Shown in pieces: positions 10,072 to 18,360 of a stretch of DNA of 64,000 nucleotides. This DNA is from Rhodospirillaceae bacterium. GTDB lineage: Bacteria; Pseudomonadota; Alphaproteobacteria; MPNO01; UBA2964. The notes below the pieces were generated by a model that had not been told where the DNA came from, ran no database searches, and saw nothing but the letters and a program-made list of their open reading frames with translations. The stretch covers positions 60,200 through 124,199 of the forward strand of contig PAPV01000020.1 in NCBI GenBank assembly GCA_002709075.1, in the 5' to 3' direction. The stretch's first letter is position 1; every line of letters starts with the position of its first letter. The position numbers and the translations under genes are program-made.

Positions 10072-11196
10072 TCAGTGCTGGCTTGGACGTCTTATCTCGT
10101 TTTTGTTTGGTATATCGGCCATGTTATTTCGAACTCGTTCGCGCAGGTCATCTATAGGATATGTCTTGCCATTGGATTCGAAATGCCAATAGGTCCACCC
10201 ATTACAGGCTGGAGTGTTTTGCACTTGAGCGCCAACCTGATGTATAGAACCACGAATGTTCTTAGAGGAAATGCTGCCGTCGGCAAAAACTTTAGCTTTT
10301 ATTCTTTTCCGGATGTCAAAAATTTGGTCGCCAGCGCGAAGTAAACCTTGTTCTACAATCGAACCGAATGGAATGCGGATTGCTCCACGCTTCGTAGGTG
10401 TCAATAAAATATTTTTTTCAATTGATGCGGGTTCGACCCGATTAATCCGTGATATAGCAGCTTCAATATAATTTTTTTCACGTTCTATACCTAACCAATC
10501 ACGTCCAAGGCTTTTAGCTACAGCACCGGTAGTGCCCGTTCCAAAAAAAGGGTCCAGCACTAGATCGCCAGGCATTGTGGTGGATAATATAATTCTATAA
10601 AGAAGAGCCTCTGGCTTTTGCGTTGGGTGCGTTTTCTTTCCAGAATTTTTTAACCGCTCCTTCCCCCCACAAATAGGAATCATCCAATCACTTCGCATTT
10701 GTGTGCCTTCATTTAAGGCTTTCATTGCGTGATAATTAAATGTTGGTTTTGAGAGACAAGAAGGGGAGCACCAAATTAGTGTTTCATGCGCATTCGTAAA
10801 ACGTTTGCCGTTGAAATTCGGCATCGGATTGGACTTTCGCCAAATTATATCATTTAGTATCCAAAAACCCATGTTTTGGAGAATATTTCCAACACGAAAA
10901 ATATTATGATACGAGCCTATTACCCATAACGAACCATCAGGCTTCAAAACCCGTTTTACTTCTCTTATCCAGTTTACTGAAAATTTATCATATTCAACAA
11001 AATTGTCGAATTGATCCCACTCTTCTGTTACTCCATTTACCTGCGATTGATTTGGTCTTCTGAGTTTACCTTTTAATTGGAGATTATACGGCGGGTCTGC
11101 AAAAACCATATCAATTGAGGATTCGGGTACTTCCCGAAGCCTTTTTATACAATCTCCGTGCAATATACAATTTCTTTTGGGTAAACTCTTTTTCAT
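10072..11196 (-). CDS. ccrM: cell-cycle regulated adenine DNA methyltransferase CcrM (GANTC)
   Basis: Beta-class N6-adenine methyltransferase that methylates GANTC and couples transcription to replication in alphaproteobacteria. It shows the order DPPY (34-37) early, then the AdoMet-binding DPFFGTGTTG (215-224), and the extra C-terminal domain of about 80-100 residues characteristic of CcrM (GLLRAGDQIFDIRKRIKAKVFADG to WTYWHFESNGKTYPIDDLRE). No restriction enzyme lies next to it, as expected for a solitary methylase. A palindrome containing GATTC lies 11-23 bases before the start codon and could allow methylation feedback. Confidence 0.96.
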   Translation of the reverse strand: MKKSLPKRNCILHGDCIKRLREVPESSIDMVFADPPYNLQLKGKLRRPNQSQVNGVTEEWDQFDNFVEYDKFSVNWIREVKRVLKPDGSLWVIGSYHNIFRVGNILQNMGFWILNDIIWRKSNPMPNFNGKRFTNAHETLIWCSPSCLSKPTFNYHAMKALNEGTQMRSDWMIPICGGKERLKNSGKKTHPTQKPEALLYRIILSTTMPGDLVLDPFFGTGTTGAVAKSLGRDWLGIEREKNYIEAAISRINRVEPASIEKNILLTPTKRGAIRIPFGSIVEQGLLRAGDQIFDIRKRIKAKVFADGSISSKNIRGSIHQVGAQVQNTPACNGWTYWHFESNGKTYPIDDLRERVRNNMADIPNKNEIRRPSQH

Positions 11197-11206
11197 GATT
11201 TAAAGA

Positions 11207-11219
11207 CCATGATTCATGG
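11207..11219. promoter_or_regulatory. palindrome with a GANTC site in the ccrM leader
   Basis: CCATGATTCATGG is a perfect inverted repeat of CCATGA/TCATGG around a central T, and its middle is GATTC, a CcrM target. It sits 11-23 bases upstream of the ccrM ATG. In Caulobacter the ccrM leader also contains GANTC sites whose methylation lowers expression. A similar feedback here is inference. Confidence 0.45.
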
Positions 11220-11283
11220 CACTCGCTGCGTCAAGAAAAATATTTTGATTCAATTAGTTATAAACCATATGTAGCAGCTTAAT

Positions 11284-11892
11284 TTAAATTTTTCTCAATA
11301 TCTTGTTTACCGGTGCGAATAGCCGTCGATGGTGCGGAGTGACCCCAAGCTTTTCCAACGCTGATTTGTGTTCTAGAGTTCCGTACCCAGAGTTTTTAGC
11401 CCAACCGTATTCGGGATAACGCAACCCTAATTGGGTCATAATACGATCCCGGGTTACTTTTGCGATGATTGACGCCGCTGCAATTGATATTGATAAATTA
11501 TCACCGTTTACAACCGTACGACTGTAGCATGGCAGGTCAGGAGATCTATTGCCGTCTATTAGAGCAAACTCTGGCAAAACTGGGAGCGATTGGATAGCAC
11601 GACGCATAGCCAGCATCGTTGAACCAAGAATATTTAAATTTTCTATTTCAGAAACCGATGCCGCTCCTAAACCTACCAAAGCACACTTATTTATTGCGGA
11701 CGCTAATTTCTTACGAACTTCCGATCGTAATCTTTTTGAGTCATTAATTGAGGAGGAGAGGTTAGTGGTAATCTTTTTTCGATTAATTATAACCGCAGCG
11801 GCTATAACTGGCCCGCATAATGGACCGCGCCCAGCTTCGTCCACACCGGCCACAAGACCTTTTGCTTCATCTTCAAAGGTGAAATCAGGCAT
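11284..11892 (-). CDS. rnhB: ribonuclease HII
   Basis: Cleaves RNA in RNA-DNA hybrids and at single ribonucleotides. The signature GVDEAGRGPLCGPV (residues 16-29) gives the first two acidic metal ligands (D18, E19). Further conserved segments are DSKRLRSEVR, the ALIDGN strand with its Asp, and SIAAASIIAKVTRDR. The 202-residue length is typical. It lies just upstream of ccrM on the same strand, separated by about 87 bases; mutY-ccrM-rnhB proximity is common in alphaproteobacteria. Confidence 0.96.
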   Translation of the reverse strand: MPDFTFEDEAKGLVAGVDEAGRGPLCGPVIAAAVIINRKKITTNLSSSINDSKRLRSEVRKKLASAINKCALVGLGAASVSEIENLNILGSTMLAMRRAIQSLPVLPEFALIDGNRSPDLPCYSRTVVNGDNLSISIAAASIIAKVTRDRIMTQLGLRYPEYGWAKNSGYGTLEHKSALEKLGVTPHHRRLFAPVNKILRKI

Positions 11893-12060
11893 TTATAATT
11901 TTTTAATTTTCTTGTTGTAGTATTTACTATAAACAAGATTTTAACTTCAATAATTAGTTTGTCCATAAACGTATTTAGATTAAATCATAAGTAAGTCACT
12001 TGCTACAAAGTGATCTTCAACGAAATTATTTAATGATTGTATCATTAGATTGGATTTTAT

Positions 12061-12738
12061 TTGAACAATATCAGTGTAATCATTCCGACCCTTAACGCTG
12101 GCAATGAACTCGAAAGAGCTATTGAGTCAGTTAATGATATTGCGATGGAGATTATCGTAGTTGATGGTGGATCAAAAGACGACACAGTGAAAATTGCGCG
12201 AAAATATGGTGCAAGAGTGTTTAGAACTGAGCGTGGAAGGGGGTTACAACTTTCTGAGGGGGCACTTCAGGCTGTAGGAGATTGGTTTCTTTTTCTTCAT
12301 GCTGACACAGTGCTTGGAGCGGGATGGCCTGTAGAAGTCGCATCATTTTTGAAAAAAATTACAGACCAGAATAATGTTGCGGGCGCATTTAGGTTCCGAT
12401 TGAGCGAGGAAACACGGGTAGGTCGCATACTGCAAATTTTAGTTTTTTGGCGTTGCCGAATCTTCGGTTTAGCTTGGGGAGACCAAGGGTTGTTTTTAAG
12501 CAGAAAATTTTATGGTGAACTTGGCGGATACAATACTACTATGCCCATATTCGAAGATGTAAATTTGATACGACGAATTGGTAAAAGGAGACTACATCTT
12601 CTGGAAACACCGGCGATTACCTCTGCATCTAAGTACAGGAAAGATGGTTATATTAGGAGGATTTGTCTCAATGCAGGCTGCCTGCTTGCTTTCTTTTTAA
12701 AAATTTCACCATCATTGATAGAGAGATTTTATCGTTAA
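12061..12738 (+). CDS. TIGR04283-family glycosyltransferase (GT2 fold)
   Basis: A GT-A glycosyltransferase: SVIIPTLNAG at the N-terminus, the VVDGGSKDDT nucleotide-binding motif, FLFLHADT with the metal-binding DxD-like site, and FEDVNLIRRI. It matches the TIGR04283 group ('transferase 2'), named by association with arsenosugar biosynthesis and radical-SAM/selenodomain loci. No such radical-SAM gene is seen in this window. The start is TTG at 12061, directly before the conserved strand; no ATG is available. Its stop overlaps the next start (TAATG), indicating translational coupling. Confidence 0.88.
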   Translation: MNNISVIIPTLNAGNELERAIESVNDIAMEIIVVDGGSKDDTVKIARKYGARVFRTERGRGLQLSEGALQAVGDWFLFLHADTVLGAGWPVEVASFLKKITDQNNVAGAFRFRLSEETRVGRILQILVFWRCRIFGLAWGDQGLFLSRKFYGELGGYNTTMPIFEDVNLIRRIGKRRLHLLETPAITSASKYRKDGYIRRICLNAGCLLAFFLKISPSLIERFYR

Positions 12739-13340
12739 TGCTATCAAATAGAAAACCAGTAGTAATAATTTTTGCACGAGCACCAAGATTGGGTTTGGTA
12801 AAAAAACGGCTGGCAAGTTCTATTGGTCGCTATGGGGCCTGTAAATTTCATTTCCACAATACAAACAGATTAATCCGGCGCTTGTCTGTTAATCCTTATT
12901 GGGAAACAAAATTGTATGTTAGTCCAGAAGACGCGCAAGGGATTTGTCGAATTTGGCCAATGGCCAAAGAGATATTTGGACAGTGTTTTGGTGATCTTGG
13001 AAAACGAATGGAACAGGCGATGTTGCAATTTGAAACCCAACCTGTTTTGTTGGTAGGAAGCGATATTCCGGAGGTAAATAGAAATGATGTTTTGGATGGA
13101 TTTAAGGCGCTAGAAACTCATGATTTGGTTTTTGGACCAGCATTTGATGGCGGTTACTGGCTAACGGGCTTAAAATTTGGTGTTTTTGCCCGCAACTTGT
13201 ATCGAAACGTAAGATGGTCTAGCCCTCATACACTCATTGATACACTATCAAATGCTAAAGGACGAAGCGTGGCTGAACTACGCAAATTGAATGATATTGA
13301 TTACTTTGAGGATTATAAACGTTGGTTAGAAGATAAATAG
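12738..13340 (+). CDS. TIGR04282-family glycosyltransferase (DUF2064)
   Basis: The partner 'transferase 1' that usually accompanies the TIGR04283 protein. Conserved segments are VVIIFARAPRLGLVKKRLA at the N-terminus, FGDLGKRMEQAM, LLVGSDIPEV, and FGPAFDGGYWLTGLK, the DUF2064 hallmark. The ATG at 12738 shares a base with the upstream TAA stop. An in-frame extension further upstream would overlap the previous gene by 75 bases and carries no homology-like sequence, so it is rejected. The substrate is unknown; the arsenosugar link is by family name only. Confidence 0.87.
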   Translation: MLSNRKPVVIIFARAPRLGLVKKRLASSIGRYGACKFHFHNTNRLIRRLSVNPYWETKLYVSPEDAQGICRIWPMAKEIFGQCFGDLGKRMEQAMLQFETQPVLLVGSDIPEVNRNDVLDGFKALETHDLVFGPAFDGGYWLTGLKFGVFARNLYRNVRWSSPHTLIDTLSNAKGRSVAELRKLNDIDYFEDYKRWLEDK

Positions 13341-13409
13341 CTCTGCTAATTAAAACGTTTTTTCCAAAAAATGATATACTTTTGTTAAACGCTCGTTTAG
13401 CTATCAGCA

Positions 13410-13952
13410 TTACGGTATGTCTTTTTTATGTTGTAACCTTGGCAGTAATTCTGCAAAGTTACATGGTCGATGTCGAATATCCAATTGATAAACAAGAATG
13501 TCGTCCCATGCGTCACGGCATGCTGAAGTAGAGCCGGGTAATGCAAAAAGGTATGTGCCACCGGCAGTACCTGCCGTTGCCCGAGACTGCATGGCAGAGG
13601 TTTTGATCATTTTGTAACTCAGCATTCTGAAAAGCTCACCAAAGCCTGGTATTTCTTTCTCATACACGGCGTGAAATGCTTCGGGAGTTACATCACGTCC
13701 CGTGACACCCGTACCTCCAGTGGCCAGAACCACCTCGATCTCTTCGTCAGAAATATATTCTCTGAGCATATACTCAATATCTGATTTCTCGTCTCGAATA
13801 ATCACACGATCACTCAGAATATGTCCTGCTTTCTGCAACCGATCAATCAGTAATGCTCCAGAAGTATCTGTATCCGTCGTCCTTGTATCGGAAATTGTCA
13901 TGACAGCAATACGAATTGGCTGAAAACTTGCTGTAAAATCGATACCTATCAT
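13410..13952 (-). CDS. moaB: molybdenum cofactor biosynthesis protein MoaB
   Basis: MogA/MoaB-fold protein of molybdopterin synthesis. Typical segments are IRIAVMTISDTR near the N-terminus, the DTSGALLIDRL helix, LATGGTGVTGRDVTPEA (the molybdopterin-binding loop) and the C-terminal LPGSTSACRDAWDDIL. ATG at 13952 gives MIGIDFTASFQPIRIAVMTIS, matching homologues. An alternative TTG at 13985 would add 11 residues and overlap the upstream lytic transglycosylase. The two genes on this strand are separated by about 16 bases with the ATG start. Confidence 0.93.
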   Translation of the reverse strand: MIGIDFTASFQPIRIAVMTISDTRTTDTDTSGALLIDRLQKAGHILSDRVIIRDEKSDIEYMLREYISDEEIEVVLATGGTGVTGRDVTPEAFHAVYEKEIPGFGELFRMLSYKMIKTSAMQSRATAGTAGGTYLFALPGSTSACRDAWDDILVYQLDIRHRPCNFAELLPRLQHKKDIP

Positions 13953-13968
13953 AACTTGTCGACTACTT

Positions 13969-15732
13969 TCATTGTTTACTGTCAAGATTTACATTCATTG
14001 GTACTTCTCCTCTCGCCAAGGCTTCTAACGAAGGAACTTTTTGCCCCAGTCTATCACGATAAAGCCAAAGGTTCGATAAAACTTTTTCGATAAAGTTCCT
14101 TGTTTCTTTTGAGGGTAAACTTTCTATGAAAAGAAGAGGGTCGTTATTTTTGCCTATCCGACGTTTCCATTTTATTAAATTGCCAGGGCCGCCATTGTAA
14201 GCGGCGGCAAGCAGAAGGAGATTGCCAGATACCGCATCATGTTTAAGTAAATACCTAAGATACTTTTGAGCCAATGAAATATTTAAAATTGGGTCAAATA
14301 ATTTATTTTTCCTGGATCCCATATATCTGCGCCCGGATATGTAGCTGGCTGTCCCTGGCATTAATTGCATTAAACCTCTAGCGCCGGCTCGGCTTTTGGC
14401 ATTCACCCTGAAAGCAGACTCTTGTCGCATAAAAGCATAAATAAGAGCCCTATCGAGAGTAAAACCCCCATCCGGGACCCACGGAGGTAATGGATAGAGT
14501 CCACGCAAAATTTCAGGAGAATCATTATCAACAGTATTTCGTGCCGCATGAAGAGCAAGCCCTGGCATTAGTAGAACTTCTGCTGCAGATATAAGCGCTT
14601 TTTTTCGAGGTAGGCTTGCGGAAGAAACAAGTTGTCTAAAATCATTCTCTGCGCGGGATCTTTGACCAACTTGCACTAGAGCAAGAACGCGTTCGGTAAC
14701 TTTTTCTTGGGTAAGCAAAGAAAAATTATGTTGGTAGCTGGTTGAATCACTTTCCCAAATCGTTTTTTCTCGAATCCCGAGCAAACGGCGGGCTAATATT
14801 GAATAAAAATCACGTCCGCCATCGGCTGCTATGAGTAGGTAGCGGCTCATGTATGATGGACGTTTAGCAATTAAATTTGATCGTCCGGCCCAGAAAGCGG
14901 CTGCCCTTTTTGTGTTTTCTGATATGCCATTTGTTGAAGTTAGAACCTCAAAATTTTTTGATGCGAGTGCATAGTTTTTAGAACGAAATGCCGCAAGACC
15001 CGCATACCAATGCGCTGAAGGAACGATTGGTCCGTTGCGTTGAGTAGCTTTTAAAGCAATTTCTAGGGTTTTTTTATCGTTTCCATAGTAAAACCACCCT
15101 GCGGATATTCTCGCTCTTGCTAAATCAATGTGAGCCTTGTGCATCCCACGTGTCTCAGCGCGCTTTATGTAATTTTCCGCAGCAGTAAGTCGTTGTCGAT
15201 AGACTAGATAACGCACTTTACGATGGAAGGCTCTGGTTTTCCTGGTAACCCTAACGCCTGCGCTTTTAAAGCGGAAATATGTTCCATATTTTTTTTGTTT
15301 GGTCTCTATCGATTTTTTTTTTCCAAAAAGCGGTGATTGTGGTCTATTGGCATTTCGTGGTTTGCGTTTTAATGCAAGTTTGTAAATTCTTATCGCATCT
15401 GGATGATCCCGATATAACTTTAGCCATGAAAAAAGTTCTCTGTACTTAGAACGGTATTTTGTCGGGTGCAAATAACGCTGAGCCTTTACATGTCCCAATA
15501 AAATCGGATTTGAGAGCTTCGCAATTTGCCTATCAGCTTGTTTCCAATTGCCTTTTTTCTGCAACAAGAAAATTCTTTTGTATTTGGCAATATCCGCTTT
15601 AATAAGTGGCTTGTCGGCGTTCTTTATCGGTTGTTTATAAAAATCTTTATGTACAACTGTGTTTGCTGCGACACTCGACGGCAAAGCACAGAGCGCGGCT
15701 ACACCGGAAATTTTTCCTAATCGTTTTATCAT
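13969..15732 (-). CDS. slt: soluble lytic murein transglycosylase
   Basis: Exported peptidoglycan-cleaving enzyme. A signal peptide (about residues 1-23, ending SSVAANT) is followed by a long alpha-helical superhelix of TPR-like repeats (to about residue 420) and the goose-lysozyme-like SLT domain with the catalytic Glu in MRQESAFRVNAKSRAGA and the conserved GLMQLMPGTA and AAYNGGPGNLIKW motifs. Length 587 fits the Slt70-like family of alphaproteobacteria. Its start overlaps the stop of the uracil-DNA glycosylase by 4 bases. Confidence 0.93.
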   Translation of the reverse strand: MIKRLGKISGVAALCALPSSVAANTVVHKDFYKQPIKNADKPLIKADIAKYKRIFLLQKKGNWKQADRQIAKLSNPILLGHVKAQRYLHPTKYRSKYRELFSWLKLYRDHPDAIRIYKLALKRKPRNANRPQSPLFGKKKSIETKQKKYGTYFRFKSAGVRVTRKTRAFHRKVRYLVYRQRLTAAENYIKRAETRGMHKAHIDLARARISAGWFYYGNDKKTLEIALKATQRNGPIVPSAHWYAGLAAFRSKNYALASKNFEVLTSTNGISENTKRAAAFWAGRSNLIAKRPSYMSRYLLIAADGGRDFYSILARRLLGIREKTIWESDSTSYQHNFSLLTQEKVTERVLALVQVGQRSRAENDFRQLVSSASLPRKKALISAAEVLLMPGLALHAARNTVDNDSPEILRGLYPLPPWVPDGGFTLDRALIYAFMRQESAFRVNAKSRAGARGLMQLMPGTASYISGRRYMGSRKNKLFDPILNISLAQKYLRYLLKHDAVSGNLLLLAAAYNGGPGNLIKWKRRIGKNNDPLLFIESLPSKETRNFIEKVLSNLWLYRDRLGQKVPSLEALARGEVPMNVNLDSKQ

Positions 15733-16547
15733 TTGTGTTGCGTTAATTTTGTACGAATTTCTATTAAATCACACCACGTTTCGCGTTTTTGAGCGGGTTG
15801 GCGCAGCAGGTAAGCAGGATGAAGTATGGCCCGGGCATGAATAGGCCTTTTCTTATATCCCATACTATAATCCAGCCACTTTCCTCTGAGTTTCATAATG
15901 CCCTGATCGCTTTTTAGGAAAGCTTTGGCTGCTGTTCCTCCTACAAATACAAGAACTTTTGGTGCTATTAGTTCAACATGTCGCTCTGCAAATGGGATTA
16001 AAGCGTCTATTTCTGCTGCTGTTGGTGTGCGGTTACCGGGAGGACGCCATGGTAACAAGTTTGTAATGTAAACATCCTCACGTGACATATTGATAGAGGC
16101 AAGCATCTTGTCAAGAAGTTGGCCCGCTTTCCCAACAAAGGGCACACCTTGACGGTCCTCTTCCGCTCCAGGAGCTTCCCCGACTAGCATTAGCTTTGAA
16201 TTTGGATTACCTGAACCAAAAACCAAATTTTTAGCTGTTTCTCGCAGTGGACAACCATTAAAGTTTTCCATTGCTAAACGCAGGTCATCAAGTGTATTTG
16301 CTTGTGCCGAGTTAATTTGTGCATTTTTTAATGTATCGTCTTGTGACATTAAAATATTTTCCGAACTAATGGTGGTTTGCACTTTCCTTTGGGAAGGAGG
16401 CTTATTAGATTTAGTAGTATCGAATTTTGTCGAAAGGGATTGAGTGCTTAAATCAAGGCGATTTACTGGTCGGTTTTCTAATGCTACATCAATTCCAGAA
16501 TCAATATACCATTTGAGAAGTTCAATTATCGGGTTATTTTGTTTCAT
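15729..16547 (-). CDS. uracil-DNA glycosylase, family 4-like
   Basis: Base-excision enzyme removing uracil from DNA. The core has VGEAPGAEEDRQGVPFVGKAGQLLD (the family 4/5 motif), NLLPWRPPGNRTPT, and the C-terminal HPAYLLRQPAQKRETW. The N-terminal 80 residues are a variable, low-complexity extension that is usual in alphaproteobacterial members. Only one of the cysteines that ligate the iron-sulfur cluster in classical family 4 enzymes is obvious (GCPLRET); the position after RPPGNR, often Cys-bearing, reads EIDALIPF. So the cluster may be absent or bound differently. Overlaps slt by 4 bases. Confidence 0.88.
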   Translation of the reverse strand: MKQNNPIIELLKWYIDSGIDVALENRPVNRLDLSTQSLSTKFDTTKSNKPPSQRKVQTTISSENILMSQDDTLKNAQINSAQANTLDDLRLAMENFNGCPLRETAKNLVFGSGNPNSKLMLVGEAPGAEEDRQGVPFVGKAGQLLDKMLASINMSREDVYITNLLPWRPPGNRTPTAAEIDALIPFAERHVELIAPKVLVFVGGTAAKAFLKSDQGIMKLRGKWLDYSMGYKKRPIHARAILHPAYLLRQPAQKRETWCDLIEIRTKLTQHK

Positions 16548-16631
16548 AGACAGAACTTAGCACGGCTATCGGTGAATTCTAGTGGGTCGATAAAAAAATG
16601 CTTCCGGATCTAACCGGGGAAGGGATGAAAA

Positions 16632-18263
16632 ATGCAGCGTGAGTCGATGGAGGTCGATGTTGTAATACTTGGTGGAGGACCGTCAGGCTTATCTGCCGCA
16701 ATTCGGTTGCGTCAACTTGCGGAGAAGACGAACCAGGAAATTTCGGTTTGTGTTTTGGAAAAAGGTAGCGAGGTCGGTGCCCATATTCTATCAGGAGCAG
16801 TACTTGAACCCAGGGCATTGAATGAACTGTTCCCCAACTGGAAGGAACTTGGAGCACCTTTAAATACGCCCGTTACCGAGGATCAATTTTTGCTGTTGTC
16901 AGAAAAAAATGCAATCAGTCTTCCAACCCCGCCTCAGATGAATAATCATGGAAATTATATAGTTAGTCTTGGTAATGTGTGTCGCTGGCTAAAAGAGCAG
17001 GCTGAGGCACTGGAAGTGCAAATTTTTGAGGGTTTTGCAGGAGCAGAGATACTTTTTAATGACGATGGGAATGTTTCTGGAGTTGCCACAGGTGATATGG
17101 GTATCAATAGAGAAGGTGAACAAAAGGATGGCTTCACTCCAGGCTATGAATTGCACGCGCGTTACACACTATTTGCGGAGGGTTGTCGGGGATCTTTGAC
17201 TGGTAAGCTGTTTGAGAAATTTGATATGCGTAGGGGGCATGATCCGCAAACATATGCGATCGGTCTTAAAGAGCTTTGGGAGGTGGATCCAGAAAAACAT
17301 CATGTTGGAAGGGTAACACACACAATAGGTTGGCCCCTAGATCATGAAACATATGGCGGTTCATTCATTTATCATTTGGAAAATAATCAAGTTGCGGTTG
17401 GCTATGTAATTGGACTTGATTATAAAAATCCCCACCTCAGTCCTTTCGACGAATTTCAGAGGTTTAAGAAACATCCAAAAATTTGTTCACTGTTTGAAGG
17501 TGGAAGAAGGGTCTCGTATGGTGCTCGGGCTCTGAATGAAGGCGGATTTCAGTCGATCCCAGACCTAGTATGCCCTGGCGGCGCTATTATTGGGTGCGCA
17601 GCAGGTTTTGTGAATGTACCCAAGATAAAGGGTTCACACACTGCAATGAAAACCGGCATGTTAGCAGCGGAGTCGGTATTCGAAGCGTTAAATGGCAAGG
17701 AGGCAAGCCCTATAATATTAGAGAGTTATCCAAAACAATTGAAACAAAGTTGGGTATGGGAAGAACTGTATCGAGTGCGTAATGTCCGGCCATACTTTCG
17801 CTGGGGTTTATGGATTGGATTGGTTCTTTCGGCAATAGATACCTACTTGTTTCGGGGGAGAGCTCCATGGACATTAAATCACCATAACGATCATGACTCA
17901 CTTCTCCCTGCTAAAAACGCACCAAAGATTAAATACCCTAAACCAGATGGTAAGATCAGCTTCGATAAACTGTCATCAGTTTTTATTGCTAATACTAACC
18001 ATGAAGAAGATCAGCCATGTCATTTGACTTTGAAAGATCCAGAGGTTCCCATTTCCGTTAATTTTGAAAAGTATGACTCCCCTGAACAGCGTTATTGCCC
18101 GGCTGGGGTTTATGAGATTGTAGAAGTCGAGGAAAAACCTCGGCTCCAAATTAATGCGCAAAACTGCGTTCATTGTAAGACTTGTGATATAAAGGATCCT
18201 ACACAGAATATTCGTTGGATTACCCCCGAGGGTGGCGGCGGCCCAAATTATCCGAATATGTGA
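16632..18263 (+). CDS. electron transfer flavoprotein-ubiquinone oxidoreductase
   Basis: ETF-QO passes electrons from fatty-acid, amino-acid and dimethylglycine-type dehydrogenases via ETF to ubiquinone at the inner membrane. The N-terminal FAD-binding motif VVILGGGPSGLSAA is followed by the substrate domain with the membrane-contact region, and the C-terminus has a [4Fe-4S] ferredoxin-like domain: CPAGVYEIV, then CVHCKTCDIKDPTQNIRW. The 543-residue length and GGGGPNYPNM end are typical. The start is ATG at 16632 with a GAAGGGA site upstream. It is divergent from the glycosylase gene. etfA/etfB are not in this window. Confidence 0.96.
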   Translation: MQRESMEVDVVILGGGPSGLSAAIRLRQLAEKTNQEISVCVLEKGSEVGAHILSGAVLEPRALNELFPNWKELGAPLNTPVTEDQFLLLSEKNAISLPTPPQMNNHGNYIVSLGNVCRWLKEQAEALEVQIFEGFAGAEILFNDDGNVSGVATGDMGINREGEQKDGFTPGYELHARYTLFAEGCRGSLTGKLFEKFDMRRGHDPQTYAIGLKELWEVDPEKHHVGRVTHTIGWPLDHETYGGSFIYHLENNQVAVGYVIGLDYKNPHLSPFDEFQRFKKHPKICSLFEGGRRVSYGARALNEGGFQSIPDLVCPGGAIIGCAAGFVNVPKIKGSHTAMKTGMLAAESVFEALNGKEASPIILESYPKQLKQSWVWEELYRVRNVRPYFRWGLWIGLVLSAIDTYLFRGRAPWTLNHHNDHDSLLPAKNAPKIKYPKPDGKISFDKLSSVFIANTNHEEDQPCHLTLKDPEVPISVNFEKYDSPEQRYCPAGVYEIVEVEEKPRLQINAQNCVHCKTCDIKDPTQNIRWITPEGGGGPNYPNM

Positions 18264-18360
18264 ACTGTTGAATGAATAAAAATTGATGTCTTTGGATTCG
18301 CAAACAGCGTTTTATGAGAGCAAACATATGTTTTGCTCCTAAACTCGACGATGATTGAGA

